Source: Gammaproteobacteria bacterium (GTDB lineage Bacteria; Pseudomonadota; Gammaproteobacteria; HTCC5015). Taken from it: a stretch of DNA of 5,710 nt. Every line of letters starts with the position of its first letter. The first letter of the stretch is position 1. The notes beneath the pieces were generated by a model. The model saw only the letters and a list, made by a program, of their open reading frames with translations, was not told the origin of the DNA and searched no databases. This document shows positions 1 to 5,710 of the stretch, piece after piece. The stretch covers positions 1 through 5,710 of the forward strand of contig JAHDBX010000136.1 of the NCBI GenBank assembly GCA_020630145.1. Direction: 5' to 3'. The translations under genes and the position numbers were made by a program.

Positions 1-1205
1 GTCGGCCTTTTACCGTCACTTTCCATTGCCTTCTGTAAATCTTTAGTTTGATAACAAACTGATTGCAAACCCGCCGTAACAATTTCTTTAATACCCGTAT
101 CGCGTGTTAAACCTAAAATAGCACCCCGTGCATTCGGATCCCAATAAGGCGCCCCTAAACCGGTAAATGCAGGCACTAAAAAAACACCGTGGTCTAAAGG
201 CGTTTGTTGAGCTAAAGGTTCAGCTTCGCTGGCTTCTTTAATTAACTGCAAACCATCACGCAGCCACTGTACAGTTGCACCCGCCACAAAAATACTGCCT
301 TCTAAGGCATACACCGCTTTACCGTTTAAACGATAGGCTACTGTTGTTAATAAACGATTCTCCGATGTTAAAGCACGCTCCCCAGTATTCAAAATCATAA
401 AGCAACCCGTACCGTATGTACTTTTAGCCATGCCTTCATGAAAACAAGCCTGACCAAACAAAGCGGCTTGCTGGTCTCCAGCCACACCTGTTATAGGAAC
501 TTCAACACCCAATAAGTCCTTATCAACAATTCCAAAATCATCAGATGAATCCATTACCTCGGGCATCAAAGAACGGGGAATACCAAATATCGCTAATAAG
601 TCATCATCCCAGTCTTGCGTATGAATATTAAACAGCATAGTACGCGATGCATTGGTTGCATCGGTGCGATGTACTTTGCCATCTGTTAAACGCCAAAGTA
701 AATAAGTATCGACTGTGCCAAAAACAACACTGCCCACCTCTGCTTTTTCTCTAGCTCCTGGCACACTATCAAGAATCCAGCGTAGCTTGGTAGCCGAAAA
801 GTAAGGGTCAATTAATAAGCCTGTTTTTTGCTTAACTAATTCCTCTACACCCGCTGTTTCTCTAAGCTGTTGGCAATAGTCGCTGGTACGTCGATCCTGC
901 CATACAATCGCCTTACATATAGGCTCACCTGTCACGCGATCCCACATCAAAGTCGTTTCTCGCTGATTAGTAATACCTAGCGCCCTTATACGATCACGAC
1001 CCAGGTCAATCTTAGAAATGACCTCTTGTGATGTACTTAACACCGTTTCCCATAAGTCGTCGGGGTTATGCTCAACCCAACCGTCGTTAGGAAAGTACTG
1101 CTGAAACTCTTGCTGAGCAGAATATTCAACCTGCCCCTCTAAAGAGAAGAGAATAGACCTAGAACTCGTTGTTCCTTGGTCAATAGATAATATGTAATCA
1201 GTCAC
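1..1205 (-). CDS. glpK: Glycerol kinase, 3' end cut by window edge
   Basis: Cytoplasmic FGGY-family kinase that phosphorylates glycerol with ATP to sn-glycerol 3-phosphate, trapping it in the cell. About 401 codons are visible of a family length near 500, so the last ~100 residues (the end of the ATP-binding lobe) lie outside. Visible marks are the N-terminal phosphate loop DQGTTSSR (residues 9-16), WVEH (43-46), the glycerol-binding Arg-Glu in NQRET (R82, E83), DPYFSATK with Y135, the catalytic Asp D244 in [18 protein letters not shown], and GLGAPYWDP around 350. The start is GTG at 1203-1205: an in-frame TAA lies at 1227-1229 with no other start between, and AAGG sits about 9 bases upstream. 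The loop that binds fructose 1,6-bisphosphate in E. coli is not conserved (Glu at the Arg236 position). Divergent from glpR, so probably controlled by it. Identity is essentially certain. Confidence 0.97.
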   Translation of the reverse strand, partial: MTDYILSIDQGTTSSRSILFSLEGQVEYSAQQEFQQYFPNDGWVEHNPDDLWETVLSTSQEVISKIDLGRDRIRALGITNQRETTLMWDRVTGEPICKAIVWQDRRTSDYCQQLRETAGVEELVKQKTGLLIDPYFSATKLRWILDSVPGAREKAEVGSVVFGTVDTYLLWRLTDGKVHRTDATNASRTMLFNIHTQDWDDDLLAIFGIPRSLMPEVMDSSDDFGIVDKDLLGVEVPITGVAGDQQAALFGQACFHEGMAKSTYGTGCFMILNTGERALTSENRLLTTVAYRLNGKAVYALEGSIFVAGATVQWLRDGLQLIKEASEAEPLAQQTPLDHGVFLVPAFTGLGAPYWDPNARGAILGLTRDTGIKEIVTAGLQSVCYQTKDLQKAMESDGKRP

Positions 1206-1230
1206 TGCGATGTTACCTTGAATAGCTTAA

Positions 1231-1261
1231 AATGTTCTTTAATTTTCGATTTTAGTACATA
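1231..1261. promoter_or_regulatory. Candidate GlpR operator cluster before glpK
   Basis: The E. coli GlpR operator, as I recall it, is a 20-bp palindrome built from WATGTTCG and CGAACATW. Here AATGTTCT starts at 1231 (6 of 8 to the left half). AATTTTCG at 1241-1248 matches 7 of 8 of the left half, and AGTACATA at 1254-1261 matches 6 of 8 of the right half, with 5 rather than 4 bases between them. The repressor's recognition helix is nearly identical to E. coli's, so a related site is expected. None of these is a perfect operator, so the call stays tentative. Confidence 0.4.
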
Positions 1262-1282
1262 AAGCAACATTTTTCACTTTTT

Positions 1283-1301
1283 TTTGCGTTTATTACGCAA
1301 A
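1283..1301. repeat. Perfect 7-bp inverted repeat near glpR promoter
   Basis: TTTGCGT and ACGCAAA form a perfect dyad with a 5-base centre (TTATT). It lies at the -35 side of the predicted glpR -10 box and follows an 8-base T run. It does not resemble the GlpR half-site ATGTTCG nor the CRP core TGTGA-N6-TCACA. It could be an operator for an unidentified dimeric regulator or a chance palindrome. Confidence 0.4.
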
Positions 1302-1323
1302 TTATGCTCCCAAAAGATATAAT
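1293..1323 (+). promoter_or_regulatory. Predicted glpR promoter
   Basis: A perfect sigma-70 -10 hexamer TATAAT lies at 1318-1323, 52 bases before the glpR ATG. The best upstream element is weak: TTACGC at 1293-1298, spaced 19 bases and lying inside the inverted repeat. A poor -35 fits a weakly expressed or activator-dependent repressor gene, which is an inference. Confidence 0.5.
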
Positions 1324-1375
1324 TACCTAAGTAGCGAAACTAAAAAGCAACAAAACGACCGAGAAAATAAGCAAA

Positions 1376-2134
1376 ATGACACAGCAACGAAGACATGAAC
1401 TTATCATCGAACAAATAAGCCAAAACGGCTTTGCAACCATAGATGAGCTAGTCGAACACTTCAATGTGACACCACAAACTATTAGACGCGACCTTAATCA
1501 GCTAGCAAAACAACAAAAGATACGCCGCCACCATGGTGGAGCCGGCTTAAATTCCAGTACGGTTAATACAGACTACCAAACCCGTAAAATCTTAAATGGC
1601 GAAGCGAAAAAAAGAATCGCCCAAGCTATAGCCGAAATGATACCCAACGGTTCCTCCCTGTTTATTAATATAGGTACAACAACTGAAACCATAGCCAAAG
1701 CACTTATGAAGCATAAAAACCTGCAGGTTGTGACCAATAACCTACAAGTTGCTGCTATTTTAAGTACTAAAGAAGACTTTTCGGTCATGATCGCTGGCGG
1801 TAAAATAAGACACAAAGACAGCGGCGTGATAGGCGAAGCAACCGAACACTTTATTCGCCAGTTCAGTATGGACTTTGGCATTATAGGCATTAGCGGCATT
1901 GACTCCACTGGCTCATTATTAGATTTTGATTACCATGAAGTAAAGGTGGCCCAGGCAATCATCGAGAACTCACGTGAAGTCATACTTGCCGCCGATTACT
2001 CTAAATTTGGCCGTAATGCCATGGTTCGCCTTGGCAATATTAGTCAAGCCAACCACTTTTTTACTGACAAAGAGCCGCCAGTAGAAATACAGCAGATTAT
2101 GGACGAGCACAAAGTCTCTTTACACAAAGCATAA
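1376..2134 (+). CDS. glpR: Glycerol-3-phosphate regulon repressor GlpR
   Basis: DeoR-family transcription repressor of 252 residues, the normal family length. In the family it blocks glycerol and glycerol-3-phosphate genes until sn-glycerol 3-phosphate binds. The N-terminal winged helix-turn-helix spans about residues 5-57, with recognition helix VTPQTIRRDLNQLA (31-44) and wing RRHHGGA (50-56). The C-terminal sugar-phosphate sensor domain (about 75-235) shows INIGTTTETIA (97-107), VTNNLQVA (119-126), IAGGKIR (139-145), GISGID (171-176), DFDYHEVKVA (183-192) and SKFGRNAM (209-216). These motifs follow E. coli GlpR, as I recall it, nearly position for position, including the start. The ATG has only a weak ribosome site (GAG at 1361-1363). 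The gene sits between glpK (divergent) and glpD (same strand, 161 bases downstream). I am confident of orthology; a paralogous DeoR regulator is much less likely. Confidence 0.95.
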   Translation: MTQQRRHELIIEQISQNGFATIDELVEHFNVTPQTIRRDLNQLAKQQKIRRHHGGAGLNSSTVNTDYQTRKILNGEAKKRIAQAIAEMIPNGSSLFINIGTTTETIAKALMKHKNLQVVTNNLQVAAILSTKEDFSVMIAGGKIRHKDSGVIGEATEHFIRQFSMDFGIIGISGIDSTGSLLDFDYHEVKVAQAIIENSREVILAADYSKFGRNAMVRLGNISQANHFFTDKEPPVEIQQIMDEHKVSLHKA

Positions 2135-2162
2135 GCCTTTTATCCTTAAAATTTATATACTT

Positions 2163-2197
2163 TCAATCAAAAATGTTCTTTTTTGATTGATTTTTTT
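2163..2197 (+). terminator. AT-rich terminator-like hairpin after glpR
   Basis: A perfect 11-bp stem is formed by TCAATCAAAAA (2163-2173) and TTTTTGATTGA (2180-2190), with a 6-base loop TGTTCT, directly followed by seven T. The layout is that of an intrinsic terminator 28 bases after the glpR stop. The stem has only three G-C pairs, so strength may be low and read-through into glpD is possible. The A-tract/T-tract also makes a weak terminator on the opposite strand conceivable. Confidence 0.55.
2170..2194. promoter_or_regulatory. Candidate GlpR operator upstream of glpD
   Basis: AAAATGTTCTTT at 2170-2181 is identical to 1229-1240 in the glpK-glpR spacer, and over 25 bases the two stretches agree at about 20 positions. 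The ATGTTC core is the left half of the E. coli GlpR operator; the right half is poorly conserved. Presence of the same motif in both glp control regions and nowhere obvious elsewhere in the window supports a shared regulator. It overlaps the hairpin, so part of the similarity could come from shared A/T tracts. Confidence 0.4.
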
Positions 2198-2199
2198 CC

Positions 2200-2228
2200 T
2201 TTTCGAATGTATCTTTAAGTATTATAAA
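2200..2228 (+). promoter_or_regulatory. Possible glpD promoter
   Basis: TATAAA at 2223-2228 is a fair -10 box, with TATTAT at 2220-2225 as an overlapping alternative. With a 17-base spacer the -35 would be TTTTCG at 2200-2205, a poor match to TTGACA. The box lies 67 bases before the glpD ATG and downstream of the hairpin and candidate operator, as expected for a repressed promoter. Confidence 0.35.
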
Positions 2229-2232
2229 TTAA

Positions 2233-2244
2233 GCGATATATCGC
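2233..2244. repeat. Perfect 12-bp palindrome in glpD leader
   Basis: GCGATATATCGC is fully self-complementary, with no mismatch. It sits just after the predicted glpD -10 box and would fall at or near the transcript start. It could be a protein-binding site. As RNA it would form only a tight, small hairpin. It is unlike the GlpR half-site. Confidence 0.45.
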
Positions 2245-2295
2245 AAAGCATATAAAAGCCCCTCATCAAGACTATAGGCATTATTCCTGAAAACC

Positions 2296-3894
2296 ATGAA
2301 CAAAAGACAAGACAACCTTAACACCCTAGAAAAAGAACACTTCGACGTACTTATTATTGGTGCAGGCATTAATGGTGCTGTTGCAGCCGCATCCTTAGCT
2401 GCACGTGGAATTAAAGTAGCCTTAATTGATAAAAATGACTTTTCCAGCGGCAGTAGCTCACAGTCATCATGCCTGGTATGGGGCGGCATAAAATATTTAG
2501 AAAGCCACGAATACTTACTAGTAAACAAACTATGTAAAGGGCGTAACAATCTAATACGTCATTATCCCTCAGCGGTTAAAGAAATACGTTTTTTAACAAC
2601 CATACAAAAGGGCTTTCGCTTCCCCGTTTGGTTTGTATTTTTGGGCACAGTTTTCTATTGGGGTATAGGCCGATTTTTTACACAAGCGCCAAAGTACTAC
2701 CTAAGTAAACAAATAAAAAAACAAGAGCCCTGCATTAATACCGATAATGCACAGGGTGGTTTTGAATACTCCGATGCATTCTTACTCGATAACGATGCAC
2801 GCTTTGTATTCAACCATATACAGCATGCTATACAAGCAGGCGCTGTTGTCGCTAACTACACAGAGTCATTAGGCTCACAACGTGAAGGTAAAGATAACTG
2901 GCTAACTCAGGTTAAAGATAAAGAAAGTGGCCGAACTATTAGTATCAGGTCAAAAGCGATTATCAACGCATGTGGTCCGTGGGTAGACCAGCACAACAAA
3001 CTATCTAAACAATCAACATCACATCACCACGTGTTCTCAAAAGGCATCCACTTAATTGTTGATCGTATACCTCAAAAAGATAGAGTCCTCGCCTTTTTTG
3101 CTAGCGACGGTCGTTTATTCTTTATGATACCGATGGGGGATAAAACCTGTATAGGCACAACTGATACACAAGTAAAGACACCAGAAACAAGCGTAAGCGT
3201 AGAAGATAGAACCTTTGTGCTCAAAAATGCCAATGCATTATTAGATTTACCTGCTCGCATCACTGAAGACGATATTATTTCTGAGCGTTGCGGCGTTAGA
3301 CCGCTTGCCATTGAAGCAGAAGATGGTAAAGCAGATTGGGTGCAGTTATCCCGCAAACACCAAATTGATATTAATGCTGAAGCACAGCATATTAGTATAT
3401 TTGGCGGCAAACTCACTGACTGCGTTAATGTTGGCGAAGAAATAGCCGAAGCAATTGAAGACATTGGTATTCAACTAAAAAGCCTAGAAAAACCGTGGTA
3501 TGGCGAACCAGACTTAAGCAGCAAACAACAATATTTAAAAGCGTTTTCTGAGCTTGATAGCTTAACTCATCAATACTCAGATAGTCCACTAACGGAACGC
3601 TGCTGGCGACGTTATGGCAAAGATGCATTTACTCTGATGCAAAATATTAAAGCTCACCCAGAAAAAGCCAAAGCAGCAATAGAACATACAGCATTTACCT
3701 GGGCTGAGATAGAGTGGATTGCTGAAAATGAAATGATTGTAGAATTAGAAGATCTATTCCGCCGCCGTTCAAAAACAGGACTAGTTGTAAAAAAAGAAGT
3801 ATTAATTAATGCCAAAGGTTTTACTGATGTTTGTCAGTTTTTATTCCCAGAAAACTACCAAGAAAAAATGGAAAAATTTATACGTAGCGCATAG
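2296..3894 (+). CDS. glpD: Divergent FAD-dependent glycerol-3-phosphate dehydrogenase
   Basis: DAO-superfamily flavoenzyme of 532 residues (E. coli GlpD 501). Expected to oxidise sn-glycerol 3-phosphate to dihydroxyacetone phosphate at the inner membrane and pass electrons to quinone. Visible are the FAD motif GAGING (22-27) with ribose-binding D45, SSSQSSCLVWGGIKYLE (53-69), FEYSDA (156-161), CGPWV (226-230), SKGIH (248-252), IGTTDT (286-291), GVRPL (333-337), FGGKLT (369-374) and a C-terminal DAO_C region (about 400-520). A hydrophobic aromatic stretch at 107-128 may aid membrane contact. Compared with E. coli, active-site His50 is Trp62 and Arg54 is Lys66; Lys47 is Cys59, and TTYR after GGKL is TDCV. 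Arg317 and Lys354 equivalents (R335, K372) remain. The ATG is supported by an in-frame TAG at 2275; the ribosome site is weak. Context with glpK and glpR supports the role; a related substrate is possible. Confidence 0.87.
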   Translation: MNKRQDNLNTLEKEHFDVLIIGAGINGAVAAASLAARGIKVALIDKNDFSSGSSSQSSCLVWGGIKYLESHEYLLVNKLCKGRNNLIRHYPSAVKEIRFLTTIQKGFRFPVWFVFLGTVFYWGIGRFFTQAPKYYLSKQIKKQEPCINTDNAQGGFEYSDAFLLDNDARFVFNHIQHAIQAGAVVANYTESLGSQREGKDNWLTQVKDKESGRTISIRSKAIINACGPWVDQHNKLSKQSTSHHHVFSKGIHLIVDRIPQKDRVLAFFASDGRLFFMIPMGDKTCIGTTDTQVKTPETSVSVEDRTFVLKNANALLDLPARITEDDIISERCGVRPLAIEAEDGKADWVQLSRKHQIDINAEAQHISIFGGKLTDCVNVGEEIAEAIEDIGIQLKSLEKPWYGEPDLSSKQQYLKAFSELDSLTHQYSDSPLTERCWRRYGKDAFTLMQNIKAHPEKAKAAIEHTAFTWAEIEWIAENEMIVELEDLFRRRSKTGLVVKKEVLINAKGFTDVCQFLFPENYQEKMEKFIRSA

Positions 3895-3939
3895 TAATTT
3901 ATAAAAAAAATGGACTATATTAAGTGGTGACCTTCTGAA

Positions 3940-3968
3940 TTGATTACATAAGTTTTGCATGCTATTGT
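3940..3968 (+). promoter_or_regulatory. Predicted promoter of the sensor gene
   Basis: TTGATT (3940-3945) and TATTGT (3963-3968) are each 4 of 6 to the sigma-70 hexamers and are spaced exactly 17 bases. They lie 71 bases before the GTG start of the sensor gene and 46 bases after glpD. No hairpin terminator is seen between glpD and this site, so read-through from glpD could add to expression. Confidence 0.5.
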
Positions 3969-4000
3969 ACAAAAACACGTTACAAACGAGAAGTGATAAT

Positions 4001-4042
4001 GTGAAAAGAACAAACCTAATGTTAAAGCAATCACCACTGTGA
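4001..4042 (+). CDS. Possible 13-codon leader peptide
   Basis: A short frame starts with GTG at 4001 and reads MKRTNLMLKQSPL before TGA at 4040-4042. GAGAAG at 3988-3993 is a fair ribosome site 7 bases upstream, better than anything in front of the following gene. Its stop overlaps the sensor gene's GTG (shared bases in GTGA), the classic layout for translational coupling. It has no family resemblance, and such short frames are common by chance. An internal ATG at 4019 could start the same frame. Confidence 0.3.
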   Translation: MKRTNLMLKQSPL

Positions 4043-5710
4043 AACGACTGCAAATTAATTCTATTGGCACGCGTGCAAACATAGCTTTTGCTGCGCTTTG
4101 CATAACTATGATTGTGACACTGCTGATATCATGGCTGGCCCTGCAAAAGCTTGCAAGTCGAATCAATGAAATTCATGAAGTCAGAGTCCCTTTACTTGCG
4201 CGATCAGCCAGCTTGTTGACCTTAGCGGATACTTTTCAAAAAACTGGTTCCGAACTGGCGAACGCCACCAATACAACTGAACGCCAACGCATATACTCTA
4301 AAATTAGCAGCAACATTCAAAATATGCAAGAGCTGAACAAAAACGTTCCCCATTCAGATCCCATTGAGTACAAACAAGAAAAAATTGACTATTTAATCGA
4401 GAAATTAAAAGTAGAATTAGAGCTAATCAACAATGCAGCAGCCTATCAATTACAGTTGCAAGAAAATTCTACCACTATTTCTGAAACCTTTAATCAACAC
4501 TACGAGGGCATTAAAGGCTTAATTTCAAATTCAAGTGATAAATCTTATAACGGTGAAAAAATTCTATTTATATACAGGGCCTCACAGCACCTAATAGGCC
4601 TTGCATACCGTATGCAATTATTAACAGGGCGCAACTATCAGATGCAGTTTCAAACAACGCTCAGCGAACTTGAAGAACTAAAAGCTGAATTTCAACTCGC
4701 TTTAACAGATTATGAATCACTGCTACAAAGCATGCCTGCTAACATACAAAAAGTAAGCGAAATATTTACAAACCTACTTAATACTGGTTATACATTATTA
4801 AACATCCGTGAACAACAATTGAAAAATGCGGCAGAGAATAAAAAAGCAATCGACCGCTCTAGAAGTTACATTAATCAAATAAAGTTGCGTTTAGCATCAA
4901 ATATCAGGGTCAACGAAAATGCTGTTGCTGCTTCTTCAAATGAAGCAAAGAAATTAGTTTCTGCCAATACAACAAATTTAGCACTCTCAGTTGCGTTCGT
5001 TATACTATTTTCATTTTTTGTTAGCTTCATATTTATTAGACGCTCATTAATTAGACGACTAACATTATTAGCCACATCAATGGAAGGCATAGCCAAAGGC
5101 GACCTTGATATCAATATTGATCATAGCGGTAATGATGAAATAACACGAATGTCTGAAGCATTACAAATTTTTCGTGATACAGCTCGAGATGTAGAAACAC
5201 AGCAAACACGTGCATTAATAGAAAGCTCTGTAGCAGGGCTTGCAATGAGTAATGCAAAAGGAGATATCGAGTTTTTGAGCTCCACAGCAAGAGACCTGCT
5301 CGGCTATGAAAACTTAGCCGACAATGAACCTAACAAATTACATATAACTGACTTTGTTCAAGCCAATCAGCGCGTTGATATTAAAACAATGCTTGATAAG
5401 TGCTGCGAGCAGCTAAACCAAGATGCCAACCATATAACAAAATCAGATATTAAAGAATTTGAAATTCTTTGCCGAGACGGAACACGTTTTCCTGGAGATA
5501 TTGCCGTAAGAGGTATTCAACAACGTGCAGGGCAAAAATTCATTTTTACAATTTATGATGTAAGCGAACGTAAATCTGCTCAAGAAACACTAGAAGCAAC
5601 CGTTAAAACACGTACACAAGACTTAAGTAAAGCCAATACAGAACTACAAGAAGAAATAAATACCCGTACACATACAGAGAAAATGCTACGCAATACACGT
5701 GAAGAGCTCA
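4039..5710 (+). CDS. Membrane sensor, probable histidine kinase, 3' cut
   Basis: The first 557 codons of a larger protein. Domain order: a short cytoplasmic N-terminus; TM1 about 13-35; a mainly helical periplasmic region about 37-312; TM2 about 313-333; HAMP about 334-386 with GDLDINI (354-360), GNDEI (364-368) and ALQIFRDTA (374-382); a PAS domain about 390-510 ending in TIYDVSERK; then a coiled coil rich in Glu, Thr and Arg running off the edge. This is the usual layout in front of a HisKA dimerisation domain, so a (possibly hybrid) histidine kinase is inferred, but neither the H box nor the ATPase domain is visible. A diguanylate cyclase output is an alternative. The periplasmic region, with its VPLLARSASLLTLAD and TTERQR segments, recalls TorS-type sensor domains; ligand unknown. 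GTG at 4039 is the first start after an in-frame TAA at 3997-3999. It has its own promoter candidate and no sequence link to glycerol. Confidence 0.85.
   Translation, partial: MKRLQINSIGTRANIAFAALCITMIVTLLISWLALQKLASRINEIHEVRVPLLARSASLLTLADTFQKTGSELANATNTTERQRIYSKISSNIQNMQELNKNVPHSDPIEYKQEKIDYLIEKLKVELELINNAAAYQLQLQENSTTISETFNQHYEGIKGLISNSSDKSYNGEKILFIYRASQHLIGLAYRMQLLTGRNYQMQFQTTLSELEELKAEFQLALTDYESLLQSMPANIQKVSEIFTNLLNTGYTLLNIREQQLKNAAENKKAIDRSRSYINQIKLRLASNIRVNENAVAASSNEAKKLVSANTTNLALSVAFVILFSFFVSFIFIRRSLIRRLTLLATSMEGIAKGDLDINIDHSGNDEITRMSEALQIFRDTARDVETQQTRALIESSVAGLAMSNAKGDIEFLSSTARDLLGYENLADNEPNKLHITDFVQANQRVDIKTMLDKCCEQLNQDANHITKSDIKEFEILCRDGTRFPGDIAVRGIQQRAGQKFIFTIYDVSERKSAQETLEATVKTRTQDLSKANTELQEEINTRTHTEKMLRNTREEL

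Larger units (their letters stand above)
1206..1375. promoter_or_regulatory. Divergent glpK-glpR control region
   Basis: These 170 bases separate two divergent genes and contain no credible ORF. They must hold the promoters of both. On the plus strand a perfect -10 box for glpR is seen at 1318-1323, preceded by a dyad at 1283-1301. On the minus strand the glpK promoter is less clear: TAAAAT (complement of 1249-1254) is a possible -10, without a good -35 at the usual spacing. GlpR-like half-sites cluster at 1231-1261. This is where the repressor would be expected to act on glpK and on its own gene. Which half-sites are used cannot be settled by eye. Confidence 0.6.

Noticed and set aside
1573..1908. 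Antisense open frame of 111 codons inside glpR
   Set aside because: It lies wholly opposite a clearly conserved gene and its translation resembles no family; a shadow frame.
2229..2549. Antisense open frame of 106 codons overlapping the glpD start
   Set aside because: Covers the glpD promoter area and conserved FAD motif on the other strand; no family resemblance.
3072..3464. Antisense open frame of 130 codons inside glpD, Ser-rich
   Set aside because: Mirror of conserved GlpD coding sequence, no recognisable domain and no ribosome site worth noting.
1376..3894. glpR and glpD as one simple operon
   Set aside because: The 161-base gap holds a terminator-like hairpin and a separate promoter candidate, so separate units with possible read-through fit better.
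3924..3936. Small GGTGACC near-palindrome after glpD as a terminator
   Set aside because: Only three paired bases with no T run after it; not enough for a hairpin terminator.
3841..4166. Two minus-strand frames (70 and 83 codons) across the glpD-sensor spacer
   Set aside because: They overlap both the conserved end of glpD or the sensor's TM1 and have no recognisable domain. Their hydrophobic look comes from AT-rich sequence.
1..5710. Signs of a mobile element, defence island or CRISPR
   Set aside because: No transposase, integrase, terminal repeats, att-like duplications or spaced repeats were found; all large frames are explained by metabolic and sensory genes.

Overview
The window looks like a piece of an AT-rich gammaproteobacterial chromosome. 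The GlpR protein aligns almost without gaps, as I recall the family, to enterobacterial GlpR. GlpK is of the proteobacterial type, and the genes are compact with Shine-Dalgarno-type or weak starts. I could not assign a genus from sequence alone. No tRNA, rRNA, CRISPR array, insertion sequence or transposase is visible.

Layout: (1) 1-1205, minus strand, is glpK (glycerol kinase), cut by the left edge so that roughly the last 100 residues are missing. (2) 1206-1375 is a divergent intergenic region holding the glpK and glpR start signals, candidate GlpR operator half-sites and a separate TTTGCGT/ACGCAAA dyad. (3) 1376-2134, plus strand, is glpR (DeoR-family repressor). (4) 2135-2295 carries an AT-rich terminator-like hairpin with a candidate GlpR half-site in its loop, a weak promoter and a perfect 12-bp palindrome. 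(5) 2296-3894, plus strand, is a divergent glpD-type FAD-dependent glycerol-3-phosphate dehydrogenase. (6) 3895-4038 holds a plausible sigma-70 promoter and a possible 13-codon leader ORF. (7) 4039-5710, plus strand, is the N-terminal part of a membrane sensor, probably a histidine kinase (TM-periplasmic-TM-HAMP-PAS-coiled coil), cut by the right edge before its catalytic domains.

The first three genes form a glycerol catabolism unit. GlpK phosphorylates glycerol to sn-glycerol 3-phosphate, GlpD oxidises this to dihydroxyacetone phosphate while feeding electrons to the quinone pool, and GlpR represses the set until glycerol 3-phosphate binds it. A glpF facilitator may lie beyond the left edge next to glpK but is not visible. 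The sensor gene has its own promoter candidate, and nothing in the sequence ties it to glycerol.

I see no convincing novel system. The most unusual item is GlpD: it keeps the FAD-binding framework but differs from the classical E. coli enzyme at active-site positions (His to Trp, Arg to Lys). Next in interest are the loss of the fructose-1,6-bisphosphate loop in GlpK, the operator/terminator overlap upstream of glpD, and the leader ORF whose stop overlaps the sensor gene's GTG start.
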